A DNA stretch of 64,000 nucleotides from Lysobacter luteus. GTDB taxonomy: Bacteria; Pseudomonadota; Gammaproteobacteria; Xanthomonadales; Xanthomonadaceae. Both the position numbers and the translations under genes were made by a program. Position 1 is the stretch's first letter. Every line of letters begins with the position of its first letter. A model generated the notes under the pieces. That model was not told the DNA's origin. It did not search any database and saw nothing but the letters and a program-made list of their open reading frames with translations. The stretch lies in contig NZ_OU015430.1 of assembly GCF_907164845.1 (NCBI RefSeq), positions 734,001 to 798,000 on the forward strand, read 5' to 3'. Shown one piece after another: positions 24,705-33,066 of this stretch.

Positions 24705-26573
24705 ATGAAACCAGCCCGCACCCTACTCGCCGTCGCCCTTGCACTGGCGGCCGCACCGGCTTTCGCCCAGGTCAGCCCGGCAGCCAACGATTCGCCGTAT
24801 TCGCAGACGGTGTTCTTCGGCGACAGCCTGACCGATTCGGGGCACTTCCGGCCGGCGCTGGTGCAGGTGGCCGGTCCGCAGGCGGCGATCCTGGGTCGGT
24901 TCACCACCAACCCGTGGCTGGTCTGGTCTGAATACCTGGCCGACTTCTACGGCACCGGCGCCGCCTCCGACAACCAGGGCGGTAGCAATTACGCGGTCGG
25001 TGGCGCGCGCGCCGGCGAGGACAGCTCGGCGACGCTGGCGCCCGGCTTCACGCTGCCGGTGCCGTCCATGACGACCCAGGTGGCCAACTACCTGGCCGCG
25101 ACCGGCGGTGTCGCCGACCCGAACGCGCTTTACACGGTCTGGGGCGGCAACAACGATGTGTTTGCGGCGGTCGCGACGGCCGCGGCCGGTGGCAACCCGG
25201 CGCCGGTGATCGGCGCCGCGGTGGCGGCCGAGGTCACCGCGGTCGGCACGCTGCAGGCGGCCGGCGCGCAGTACGTGCTGGTGCCGACCATCCCCGACAT
25301 CGGCCTGACCCCCGGCTTCCGTGCGCAAGGCCCGGCGGCGCAGGCGGCCGGCACCCAGCTGTCGGCCGCCTATAACGACGCATTGTTCGATGCTTTCGCC
25401 CAAGCCGGACTGCGGGTGATCCCGCTGGACACCTTCCATCTGTTCCAGGAAGTCGCGGCCGATCCGGCGGCGTTCGGTTTCAGCAACATCACCGGCACCG
25501 CGTGCCAGCCGCAGATCACCTCGCAGTCGCTGACGTGCAACCCCAACACCTATGTCACCCCCGGCGCCACCACCAGCTACGCGTTCGCCGACGGCGTGCA
25601 CCCCTCCGGTGGCGCGCACGAGGTGATTGCCGACTACGCGGTGTCGGTGCTGGAAGCGCCACGCCAGGTGGCGGTCCTGCCGAACTCGGCGGCGATGACC
25701 GGCCGCGCGCGGGCGGACCGCGTCGCCGCGCAGCTGGCGGTGCCGGCCGGGGGCGAGGGCGCGCGCTGGTGGGCCGACGTGCGCGGCGACTTCCAGCGCT
25801 ACGACCACGGCCGCGTGTACGACGGTGCCGGCCCGGCGCTGACCGTCGGCGTCGACTGGCGCCGTGGCGCGCTGACCTTCGGTGCATTCGGTGGCTACGG
25901 CCAGCAGCAGCATGACTGGGGCAACCGTGGCGGCAGTTTCGACCAGAGCGAGGCGAGCGTCGGCGCGTACCTGGCATGGATGTCCGAGGCGGGCGGCTGG
26001 ATCAACGCGCAGGCCAGCTTCAGCCAGCTGGGCTTCGACATCGAGCGCAACGCCAACCTCGGCCAGGCGACCCGCGTGCACCACGCCGACGTCGACGGCG
26101 ACAACATGAGCGTCGGCCTCAACGCCGGCTGGGAGTTCGGCGACGGCGCCGTCCGCCACGGCCCGGTGATCGGCGTGCTGGCCCAGCAGATCGACATCGA
26201 CGGGTTTGCCGAGAGCGAACCGGCACTGTCTACCTCGCTGGCTTATCCGGAGCAGACCTTCGACTCGATGATCGCGAGCGCCGGTTGGCAGGTGCGTTAC
26301 GACGGCGGCCACTTCCAGCCTTACGCGCGCCTGACCGTCGACCGGGAGCTCGAGGACTATCCGGAGCAGGCGTTCGCGCGGCTGCAGTCGATGCCCGGCA
26401 CGACCGATTACGCGGTGCCCGGCGTGGCGTTCGACGACAACTACGGCAGCCTGATGTTCGGCGCGCGCACGCAGCTGTTCGGCCTGGACGCCAACCTTGG
26501 CAGCAGCCTCACGGTCAACCAGACCGGCGGACACCACGCGACGGTGTTCGCGACCGTCGGCAGCCGGTTCTGA
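24705..26573 (+). CDS. GDSL-family autotransporter esterase/lipase
   Basis: A 622-residue secreted esterase of the EstA type. Residues 1-21 are a Sec signal peptide (cleavage after PAFA). A GDSL hydrolase domain (about 33-315) follows, with nucleophile Ser41 in FFGDSLTDSG, the block III Asn in TVWGGNNDVF, and catalytic Asp296/His299 in FADGVHPSGGAHE. A C-terminal autotransporter beta-barrel (about 345-622) ends with aromatic residue Phe (VFATVGSRF), the outer-membrane assembly signal. The hydrolase is therefore probably displayed on the cell surface. It is a single-gene unit with a hairpin just downstream. Confidence 0.93.
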   Translation: MKPARTLLAVALALAAAPAFAQVSPAANDSPYSQTVFFGDSLTDSGHFRPALVQVAGPQAAILGRFTTNPWLVWSEYLADFYGTGAASDNQGGSNYAVGGARAGEDSSATLAPGFTLPVPSMTTQVANYLAATGGVADPNALYTVWGGNNDVFAAVATAAAGGNPAPVIGAAVAAEVTAVGTLQAAGAQYVLVPTIPDIGLTPGFRAQGPAAQAAGTQLSAAYNDALFDAFAQAGLRVIPLDTFHLFQEVAADPAAFGFSNITGTACQPQITSQSLTCNPNTYVTPGATTSYAFADGVHPSGGAHEVIADYAVSVLEAPRQVAVLPNSAAMTGRARADRVAAQLAVPAGGEGARWWADVRGDFQRYDHGRVYDGAGPALTVGVDWRRGALTFGAFGGYGQQQHDWGNRGGSFDQSEASVGAYLAWMSEAGGWINAQASFSQLGFDIERNANLGQATRVHHADVDGDNMSVGLNAGWEFGDGAVRHGPVIGVLAQQIDIDGFAESEPALSTSLAYPEQTFDSMIASAGWQVRYDGGHFQPYARLTVDRELEDYPEQAFARLQSMPGTTDYAVPGVAFDDNYGSLMFGARTQLFGLDANLGSSLTVNQTGGHHATVFATVGSRF

Positions 26574-26581
26574 GGGCCGCT

Positions 26582-26609
26582 ACCCGCCGGCGCGCGATCG
26601 CCGGCGGGT
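26582..26609 (+). terminator. GC hairpin after the GDSL esterase gene
   Basis: Eleven-base arms (26582-26592 and 26599-26609, ACCCGCCGGCG and its complement) around a 6-base loop, starting 9 bases after the stop. The following sequence is GCTTCCTG, not a T run, so termination is plausible but weak. Confidence 0.5.
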
Positions 26610-26650
26610 GCTTCCTGTCGCGCCCCCGCTGGCTGTAGACTTCCGCCCAT

Positions 26651-26724
26651 GCGGGTGTAGTTCAATGGTAGAACTTCAGCTTCCCAAGCTGATAGCGTGG
26701 GTTCGATTCCCATCACCCGCTCCA
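26651..26724 (+). tRNA. tRNA-Gly with anticodon CCC
   Basis: A 74-base tRNA including an encoded CCA. The acceptor stem GCGGGTG (26651-26657) pairs with CACCCGC (26714-26720), followed by the discriminator T and CCA. The anticodon arm is TCAGC-TTCCCAA-GCTGA, giving anticodon CCC, which reads GGG. The T arm is GGGTTCGATTCCC-like. It is isolated between the GDSL gene and rimB. Confidence 0.96.
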
Positions 26725-26815
26725 AATTCCACGGCGGCCCCGCTCTCAGGACGGGGTCGCCGTTTTCGTTCCGGCCCCCGGCACCGCCGGTCCCAGCCCG
26801 CCGCGGAGGCGACAG

Positions 26816-27301
26816 ATGTCGATGCCATCGAAAGTCGTGCTGGGCTGGCGCGAGTGGGTGGCGCTGCCCACGCTGGGCGTGGGGGCGATCCGCGCCAAGA
26901 TCGACAGCGGGGCGCGCAGCTCGGCGCTGCACGTGGATGACCAGTGGCGCTTCAGCGAGCGCGGCGCCCCGTGGGTGGGATTCCGGCTGACCCCGGCGCA
27001 TGCAGGGGAGGCGATCGAGTGCACGGCGCCGGTGGTCGACGAGCGCACCGTGGTCGACTCGGGCGGGCACGGCACCCTGAGGGTCTTCATCCGTACCACG
27101 TTGCGCGTGGCCGGGGTCGAGCGCGAGATCGACATCAACCTGACCCGGCGCCACGGCATGGCGTTCCCGATGCTGCTGGGCCGCACCGCGATGGTGAAAG
27201 CCTTCACGGTCGATCCGGCACGCTCGTTCCTGCACGGCCGCGCCGGACCTCCGGTGCGCCTCCACGTTGTTTCCCCCGACCCTGCCCGGCCGCACCCATG
27301 A
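26816..27301 (+). CDS. rimB: RimB-like retropepsin-family protease (ATP-dependent zinc protease family)
   Basis: A 161-residue cytoplasmic protein of the family annotated as 'ATP-dependent zinc protease', which has a retropepsin-like fold. The aspartic-protease-like motif is [16 protein letters not shown] (about 26-41). The second half holds [49 protein letters not shown] ribosome site precedes the start. Its stop overlaps the rimK start as ATGA. In Pseudomonas, RimB forms a unit with RimA and RimK and modulates RimK; rimA is not present next to it here. Symbol assigned from family plus linkage. Confidence 0.85.
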   Translation: MSMPSKVVLGWREWVALPTLGVGAIRAKIDSGARSSALHVDDQWRFSERGAPWVGFRLTPAHAGEAIECTAPVVDERTVVDSGGHGTLRVFIRTTLRVAGVEREIDINLTRRHGMAFPMLLGRTAMVKAFTVDPARSFLHGRAGPPVRLHVVSPDPARPHP

Positions 27302-28209
27302 AGCTCGCGATCCTGTCGCGCAACACCAAGCTGTACTCCACCCGGCGCCTGGTCGAGGCGGCCCGCGAGCAGGGCCACACGGTCCGTACGCTGGACCCGC
27401 TGCGCTGCTACATGCGCATCGCCAGCGACGGGTTCGCGATGCACTACAAGGGGCAGTCGATCTCCGGCTACCACGCGGTCATCCCACGCATCGGCGCCTC
27501 GGTTACGCGCTACGGCACCGCGGTGCTGCGCCAGTTCGAGCTGATGGGCAGCTTCACTCCCAACTCCTCCGACGCGATCCTGCGCGCACGCGACAAGCTG
27601 CGCAGCCACCAGTTGCTGGCCGCGCAGGGGATCGGCATGCCGGCCACGGTCTTTGGCGACAACCCGGACGACACCGCTGACCTGCTGTCGATGCTCGGCC
27701 CGCCACCGCATGTCATCAAGCTCAACGAGGGCACCCAGGGCGCCGGGGTGATGCTGACCGAGAAGCTGTCGGCGTCGAAGGGCGTCATCGAGGCCCTGCG
27801 GGGGCTGTATGCGCAGTTCCTGGTGCAGGAATTCATCCCCGAGGCCAAGGGCGCCGACCTGCGTTGTTTCGTCGTGGGCGGCAAGGTGGTTGCAGCGATG
27901 AAACGCCAAGCCCCCAAGGGTGACTTCCGCTCCAACCTGCATCGTGGCGGAAGCGCCCGTGGCGCCAAGGCGACCCTGGCGGAGCAGGATGCCGCCATCC
28001 GTGCCGCGCGCGTGCTGGGCCTGGGGGTTGCGGGCGTCGACCTGATCCGCTCCAACCGGGGGCCGCTGGTGCTGGAGGTCAACGCGTCGCCGGGACTGGA
28101 GGGGATCGAGGACGCGACCGGTGTGGACGTGGCCGGCGCGATCGTGGAGTACGTGGCCGAACGCCACCGGCGACGGATGTCCAAGCGTGCAGCTGCGAAA
28201 GACAAGTAA
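27298..28209 (+). CDS. rimK: RimK: ribosomal protein S6-L-glutamate ligase
   Basis: ATP-grasp ligase that adds glutamate residues to the C-terminus of ribosomal protein S6. The 303-residue protein starts at 27298 ([27 protein letters not shown]). It shows the RimK N-domain ([23 protein letters not shown]), the ATP-grasp core ([42 protein letters not shown]) and the metal-binding end [17 protein letters not shown]. Length and motifs match E. coli RimK. In Pseudomonas its activity responds to c-di-GMP. Translation is coupled to rimB. Confidence 0.95.
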   Translation: MKLAILSRNTKLYSTRRLVEAAREQGHTVRTLDPLRCYMRIASDGFAMHYKGQSISGYHAVIPRIGASVTRYGTAVLRQFELMGSFTPNSSDAILRARDKLRSHQLLAAQGIGMPATVFGDNPDDTADLLSMLGPPPHVIKLNEGTQGAGVMLTEKLSASKGVIEALRGLYAQFLVQEFIPEAKGADLRCFVVGGKVVAAMKRQAPKGDFRSNLHRGGSARGAKATLAEQDAAIRAARVLGLGVAGVDLIRSNRGPLVLEVNASPGLEGIEDATGVDVAGAIVEYVAERHRRRMSKRAAAKDK

Positions 28210-28580
28210 TTGATTTTGCATGCAATGTGCCACCATCCGGGGGCGGGTCGACGCCGCTTAACGGCCCTTTAATCGCCCCGGGGGTAGCCTTCTCCAAACC
28301 GCAGCTTTGCCCGTCACCGGTGTCGATGGCACAGCCACCCAAACCGGGAAGCCCGCAGGTCGCGGTATCGGGGCAACACCCTTTGACCCAGGCGCGGTGG
28401 CTCCGCGCCTGGGTTTTTTATCGCGCGTGTTGCATTGCCGACGGTTCCATCACGCGGCGCCGGGGCATGCTGCTGCGGCGCGCGCTCTGGCAGAATCCGT
28501 TGGATCGTCGACGTTGCGCCCCTCACACCCATGCCCGATCGACCGCTCCCGGCCGGCCGGGCAACGAACCGGAAGGCACG
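28210..28580 (+). other. Intergenic region between rimK and the response regulator, with a strong terminator
   Basis: The 371 bases hold no credible coding sequence. A TTGATT element at 28210-28215 and TTTAAT at 28268-28273 could be promoter parts. The stretch from about 28275 to 28420 is followed by a perfect terminator (28386-28419). It could be a small RNA, a 3' tail of the rimB-rimK mRNA, or an attenuator leader for the two-component genes. I could not match it to a known riboswitch family. After the terminator, about 160 bases remain before the regulator start, enough for a separate promoter. Confidence 0.5.
28386..28419 (+). terminator. Strong intrinsic terminator
   Basis: Perfect 12-base stem ACCCAGGCGCGG / CCGCGCCTGGGT with 5-base loop TGGCT, followed directly by a T run. 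It points in the rimK-to-regulator direction. Confidence 0.9.
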
Positions 28581-29264
28581 ATGCGCATTCTCGTCATTGA
28601 AGACAACCAGGACATTGCCGCCAATCTGGGCGACTTCCTCGAAGACCGCGGCCACACCGTCGATTTCGCCGCCGACGGCATCACCGGCCTGCACCTGGCG
28701 GTCGTCCATGACTTCGATGCGATCGTCCTCGACCTCAACCTGCCCGGGCTCGACGGCCTGGAGGTCTGCCGGAAGCTGCGCAACGAGGCGCGCAAGCAGA
28801 CCCCGGTGCTCATGCTGACCGCACGTGACAGCCTGGACAACAAGCTGGCGGGCTTCGAGTCGGGCGCCGACGACTACCTGATCAAGCCGTTCGCGCTGCA
28901 GGAGGTGGAGGTCCGGCTCAACGCGCTGTCGCGCCGCGGCCGCGGGGTGCAGACCCGCGTGCTCAACGCCGCCGACCTCGAATACAACCTCGACACACTG
29001 GAGGTGCGCCGGCAGGGCAAGCTGCTGCAGCTCAACCCGACCGCGCTGAAGATCCTGCAGGCGCTGATGGAAGCGTCGCCGGCGGTGGTCACCCGGCAGG
29101 AGCTGGAAACCCGGGTCTGGGGCGAGGAATTGCCCGACTCCGACTCGCTGCGCGTGCACATCCATGGCCTGCGCGCCGTGGTCGACAAGCCGTTCGAGAC
29201 CAACCTGATCCAGACCCGCCATGGCATCGGTTACCGGATCGCCGAGCTCGATGGCGGAACCTGA
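28581..29264 (+). CDS. OmpR/PhoB-family response regulator
   Basis: A 227-residue DNA-binding regulator. The receiver (1-115) has acidic pocket residues in VIEDNQD, phospho-acceptor Asp51 in IVLDLNLPGLDG, and Lys in DYLIKPFAL. The winged-helix output domain (about 130-222) reads LNPTALKILQALMEASPAVVTRQELETRVWGEE and RVHIHGLRAVVDKPFETNLIQTRHGIGYRI. The start at 28581 follows GGAAG. Genes very like this one occur next to kinases in Xanthomonas, but I do not assign a name. It overlaps the kinase gene by 14 bases. Confidence 0.93.
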   Translation: MRILVIEDNQDIAANLGDFLEDRGHTVDFAADGITGLHLAVVHDFDAIVLDLNLPGLDGLEVCRKLRNEARKQTPVLMLTARDSLDNKLAGFESGADDYLIKPFALQEVEVRLNALSRRGRGVQTRVLNAADLEYNLDTLEVRRQGKLLQLNPTALKILQALMEASPAVVTRQELETRVWGEELPDSDSLRVHIHGLRAVVDKPFETNLIQTRHGIGYRIAELDGGT

Positions 29265-30606
29265 GGCAGCCGAGGGCGCGACGCCGTCGGCCCGTCGGGG
29301 GAAGCGCTACCGGCGGCAGCTGCGCAGCCGCATCATTCTCGCGTTCGTGCTGCTGGGCTTCGGCCTGACGGCGTTGTTCGCGTGGGCGACCAACTGGACC
29401 CGCAGCCGAGTCGAGAACCAGCTGGTCGAGGAGATGATGAATCGCAACATCTCCGAGGCGGCGCGCCAGTTCGAACTCGACCCTGCCAACCCCGAGTTTC
29501 CAGTCGATCAGATCCGTGCGTTCGTCTACACGCCCGACAAGTTCGACTCGGTCAGGGTGAACCGTCCCGAGTGGTACGGGTTGTCTGATGGGATCGTCGG
29601 CATGACCGGCGTGGATCCCGAGACCGGCGAGGAGTTCGCCTACAAGCTCGCGGTGCGCAAGACCCCCGAGGCCTGGTTCTACCTGGCCTACGACATGACG
29701 CAGACGGTGCGCGCCGAGCAGCAGTTCAACCGGGCCATCTACGGCTCGGTGTTCCTGTTCACCCTGCTGTCGCTGCTGGTCGGCTGGTGGGCCGCGTCAC
29801 GCGTGATGAGTCCGGTGTCGGAACTGGCGCTGCGGCTCAAGCAGTCGGGGCGAAGTTCCGAGCCGGAGTCGCTGGCGGCGCATTTTCCCGACGATGAGGT
29901 CGGCCAGCTGGCCGAGGCGCTGGACGACTATGCCGCGCGGCTGACCGAAGTGGTGCAGCGCGACCGCGAGTTCAATGCCGACGTCAGCCACGAATTGCGC
30001 ACGCCGCTGTCGGTGATCAAGGGCGCGGCAGAGCTGCTGCTGTCGCGCCCGGACATCGACGACAAGACCCGTGCCCGCGTGCATCGCATCCAGCGCGCCG
30101 AGCAGCAGTGCACCGACCTGATCAGCGCGTTGCTGCTACTGTCACGCAACGAGCGTGGCCACGGCGCCACGGACGTGGCGAAGATCGCCGAGCAGCTGCT
30201 CGACGTGCACCGCACCCAGGTCGTCGGCAAGTCGCTCGAGCTGCGGATGGAGGGCGAGCGCGGCCTGGTCGTGGACGCGCCCGAAGCCGCGGTGGCGGTC
30301 GCGCTCGGCAACCTGATCGGCAACGCGGTCAAGTACACGCTCGAAGGCGAGGTGGTGGTGCGACTGCTGCCGCGCGCGGTGGAGGTGGTCGACTCGGGCC
30401 CCGGCCTGAGCGAGGAGGATGCCGCCCAGCTGTTCCAGCGTGGTTATCGCGGCACCCACGCGGGGCATACCCAGGGCGGCGGCATCGGACTGTCGATCGT
30501 GCGTCGGCTGTGCGACCTCTACGGCTGGGACGTGCGGGTCCGGCCTGGCGAGGTACGGGGGGTGGTTGCGACCTTGACCTTCGACCGCGCGGGAGCCGGT
30601 GGCTGA
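29251..30606 (+). CDS. Membrane sensor histidine kinase paired with the preceding regulator
   Basis: A 451-residue inner-membrane kinase. TM1 (about 27-48) and TM2 (about 163-182) enclose a periplasmic sensor of about 115 residues, followed by a HAMP-like segment (about 183-240). The HisKA domain has FNADVSHELRTPLSVIKGAAE with His247. The HATPase domain has GNLIGNAVKYT (N box), VVDSGPGL (G1) and GGGIGLSIVRRL (G2). The start at 29251 lies inside the regulator gene end, indicating coupled translation; an earlier start at 29221 would lengthen that overlap. The signal sensed is unknown. Confidence 0.92.
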   Translation: MAEPEAAEGATPSARRGKRYRRQLRSRIILAFVLLGFGLTALFAWATNWTRSRVENQLVEEMMNRNISEAARQFELDPANPEFPVDQIRAFVYTPDKFDSVRVNRPEWYGLSDGIVGMTGVDPETGEEFAYKLAVRKTPEAWFYLAYDMTQTVRAEQQFNRAIYGSVFLFTLLSLLVGWWAASRVMSPVSELALRLKQSGRSSEPESLAAHFPDDEVGQLAEALDDYAARLTEVVQRDREFNADVSHELRTPLSVIKGAAELLLSRPDIDDKTRARVHRIQRAEQQCTDLISALLLLSRNERGHGATDVAKIAEQLLDVHRTQVVGKSLELRMEGERGLVVDAPEAAVAVALGNLIGNAVKYTLEGEVVVRLLPRAVEVVDSGPGLSEEDAAQLFQRGYRGTHAGHTQGGGIGLSIVRRLCDLYGWDVRVRPGEVRGVVATLTFDRAGAGG

Positions 30607-30622
30607 GCCGGCCCGCGCACGC

Positions 30623-31540
30623 TCAGGCGTCCAGCGGTTCCAACCAGCGATGGCGGTCGGGCGTGGAACCGTCGAACAATCCGAAGAACAATTCCTGCAG
30701 CCGGCGCGTCACCGGGCCGGGCTTGCCGGCGCCGACCTGTCGACCATCGACCGAACGGATCGGGGTGATCTCGGCCGCGGTGCCGCACATGAACAGCTCG
30801 TCGCACAGGTACAGGTATTCGCGCGGCAGGTCCCGCTCGACCACCTCGATGCCGGCGTCGCGCGCCAGCCGGATGAGCGAGTCGCGGGTGATGCCGTTGA
30901 GGAGCGCGGCGCTCACCGGCGTCGTGTGCAGGGTGCCGTTGAAGACGAGGAACAGGTTTTCGCCGGCGCCTTCCGACAACAGTCCCGTCGAGGCCAGCGC
31001 GATGCCTTCGCCAAAGCCCAGCCGGCGCGCCTCGCGGGCGACGAGCTGGCCCGACAGGTAGTTGCCGCCGGCCTTTGCACCGGCCGGGATGGTGTTGGGG
31101 GCAAACCGCTGCCAGCTGGACACGCAGGCGTCGATGCCGGTTTCCAGCGCCCCCGGCCCGAGGTAGGGGCCCATGAACCACGCGCCCACCGACATTTCGA
31201 CCGGCGTATCGGCCGACAGCCCGAAACCCCCGAGGCCGCGGAACGCGAACGGGCGCAGGTAGGCGCGGGTCAGGCCATTGCGGCGGACCACCTCGCGGCA
31301 GGCCGCGTTGATCTCGTCCAGCCCGTAGGGCATCGGCATTTCATAGATCCGCGCCGAGGCGTAGAGCCGGGTGTTGTGGTCGGTCAGACGGAAGATCGCC
31401 GGGCCGGACGGAGTCTCGTAACAACGGATGCCTTCGAACACCGACGAGCCGTAATGGAGCGCGTGCGCCATCACGTGGGTCGTTGCTTCTTCCCAGCGCT
31501 TGATCGCGCCGTTGTGCCAGATCCATTCGGGGTACTGCAT
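30623..31540 (-). CDS. ilvE: Branched-chain amino acid aminotransferase
   Basis: PLP enzyme that interconverts Leu, Ile and Val with their 2-oxo acids. The 305-residue protein matches fold-type IV class: MQYPEWIWHNGAIKRWEEATTHVMAHALHYGSSVFEGIRCYET, LRPFAFRG, and the PLP Lys156 in AGAKAGGNYLSGQLVAREA. Further motifs are EGAGENLFLVFNG and ELFMCGTAAEITPI. Length is typical. It converges with the kinase gene, with a 16-base gap. Confidence 0.95.
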   Translation of the reverse strand: MQYPEWIWHNGAIKRWEEATTHVMAHALHYGSSVFEGIRCYETPSGPAIFRLTDHNTRLYASARIYEMPMPYGLDEINAACREVVRRNGLTRAYLRPFAFRGLGGFGLSADTPVEMSVGAWFMGPYLGPGALETGIDACVSSWQRFAPNTIPAGAKAGGNYLSGQLVAREARRLGFGEGIALASTGLLSEGAGENLFLVFNGTLHTTPVSAALLNGITRDSLIRLARDAGIEVVERDLPREYLYLCDELFMCGTAAEITPIRSVDGRQVGAGKPGPVTRRLQELFFGLFDGSTPDRHRWLEPLDA

Positions 31541-31594
31541 GCCGGTCTTCCGCGGGAGGTCGGGTCATTGTGCCCGCAGCCCGCCGCGGAGTGC

Positions 31595-32251
31595 TCAGCC
31601 CCGGATCCAGAGGCAGCCGAAATGCTCGTGCAACTGGAACACGGTCTCGGCCGGCGTGGTGCCATCCTCGAGGGTCTGCACCAGCCGGAGGGCGACCGGC
31701 CGCGCCGGCGGCGCGTGGTAGTCCAGCGGATCAGGCGGCAGCGTGGCTACCTCGGCCGCGGCAGTGTCGATTGCCGGCGGTGCAGTCGAAGTCCGGCCGT
31801 CCGCCGAGGGGATCGCGGCATGGGCCAGCTGCACGCCGCTCCACGACTCCGCGCGCGCCGGCAGCACCGGCACGATGTCCACCAGTGGACGCCGGACCAC
31901 TTCGTCGAGGCGGTCCATCGTCGAATACCCGTTGCGACCCGACATGCCCGCCCAGTGGTAGACGTTGGCCAACCGGTTGGCATCGCGCGCATCGATCGCC
32001 GTCGACATCTCGAACATGAGGTCCTGCAGGTTCCGCGCGCAGCCGCCGCGGTAGACCCGCCGGTTGCCGGGCAGGGTGGAAGAGGCGGGTCGCTCCACCG
32101 CGCCGACGCTGGCGCAGGCCCGGTCGGTGTAGACAGGAGTGCCGTCCGGTTGGACGCACGCGCGGGTCTGCGCCGACGCCGGAGATGCCGTCAGCAGGGC
32201 GGGAGGTGCCAGCAATGTCGCCAGCAGCAGGGACAGGAAGATGCGGGTCAT
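31595..32251 (-). CDS. Secreted protein of unknown function (paralogue A)
   Basis: A 218-residue exported protein. A Sec signal peptide (about 1-28, cleavage after ASPASA) is followed by a DUF4124-like motif RACVQPDGTPVYTDRACASVGA (about 30-51). Then comes GCARNLQDLMFEMSTAIDARDANRLANVYHWAGMSGRNGYSTMDRLDEVVRRPL in segments, and a C-terminal FGCLWIRG. The next gene upstream has the same layout, including the two-Cys 'C-x-PDG-YTD-x-AC' block, the 'RDANRLANVYHWAG' block and a final Cys-aromatic end. The pair probably arose by tandem duplication. Function unknown; four conserved Cys suggest periplasmic disulfides. Confidence 0.75.
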   Translation of the reverse strand: MTRIFLSLLLATLLAPPALLTASPASAQTRACVQPDGTPVYTDRACASVGAVERPASSTLPGNRRVYRGGCARNLQDLMFEMSTAIDARDANRLANVYHWAGMSGRNGYSTMDRLDEVVRRPLVDIVPVLPARAESWSGVQLAHAAIPSADGRTSTAPPAIDTAAAEVATLPPDPLDYHAPPARPVALRLVQTLEDGTTPAETVFQLHEHFGCLWIRG

Positions 32252-32331
32252 CCCCGGAGCCTACCCCGGTGTGAAGGCCGGGTGAAAGGGACTCTGTCGG
32301 TTTTGCGGGGACAGGTCGCGTTTTGGCGCAC

Positions 32332-32961
32332 TCAGAACCGGACGAAATAGCAACCCTGGTAGCGCTGGACTTTCAGGTCCTGGACCCGCTGGCTGCCGCC
32401 CTGTTCGAACACCAGTTGCATGATGCCGACACTGCCGTCGGCCACGCTGCCGGAGGCGTCGGCGTAGAGGCCGCCGCCGATGCGGGCGTCGAAGAACCTG
32501 GTATCCCAGAGCATCTGGTCGGAGAGACGCCCGAGACGTTCCATGACCGACTGGGCCTGGTCATTCCCGAGGCCCACCCAGTGGTAGCTCTCGGCGATAC
32601 GGTTGACATCGCCCAGCCCCCACGAGCCGTGCAGGTCCATTGCCAGCTGGGTGGGCGAACGGGCGCAGCCGCTGGCCGCCGAGCGGCGTGCGGTGACCGC
32701 TGGGCGTGGACCATTGGGTGCGATCAGGGACGAGCTGTCGCTGTCCGCGGAACCACCATCGAACACCAGGCGGTTGACCAGCTCGCCCGACATCGGCGCC
32801 GCTTCCGCGCCAAACGCGGCGCAGGCCTTGTCGGTGTAGATCGCTGTTCCATCCGGCGCCAGGCAGCGCTGGATGCCGGCACTCTGCGCCGGCGCGTTGC
32901 ACGGCATCGCCGAGGCGGCCAGCACGGCGGCGGCCAGGGCACTGAAGGGGAGTCTGTTCAT
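32332..32961 (-). CDS. Secreted protein of unknown function (paralogue B)
   Basis: A 209-residue exported protein, starting at 32961 (MNRLPFSALAAAVLAASAMPCNAPAQ, signal peptide). It shares its architecture with the downstream gene at 31595-32251: IQRCLAPDGTAIYTDKACAAFGA (DUF4124-like), then GCARSPTQLAMDLHGSWGLGDVNRIAESYHWVGLGN in segments, and a Cys-aromatic end GCYFVRF. A longer frame to 33054 would place non-signal residues before the signal peptide. No function is recognised. The conserved 'N-R-(L/I)-A-x-x-YHW-(A/V)-G' block is the best handle for homology searches. Confidence 0.75.
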   Translation of the reverse strand: MNRLPFSALAAAVLAASAMPCNAPAQSAGIQRCLAPDGTAIYTDKACAAFGAEAAPMSGELVNRLVFDGGSADSDSSSLIAPNGPRPAVTARRSAASGCARSPTQLAMDLHGSWGLGDVNRIAESYHWVGLGNDQAQSVMERLGRLSDQMLWDTRFFDARIGGGLYADASGSVADGSVGIMQLVFEQGGSQRVQDLKVQRYQGCYFVRF

Positions 32962-33066
32962 GGCGGCGGGGCACTGCGGGGGTGACCGCCATGCTCCGCC
33001 GGGTATCGTCAACGCCTTGTGGCAGAAGGGCTTGCGGGCTGAACCGCTTGCCAACCCGCGCTGAAC

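Noticed and set aside
28227-28580. N-terminal extension of the response regulator through the intergenic terminator
   Set aside because: The extra residues cross a strong terminator and do not match any receiver protein; the start at 28581 gives the standard MRILVIEDN opening.
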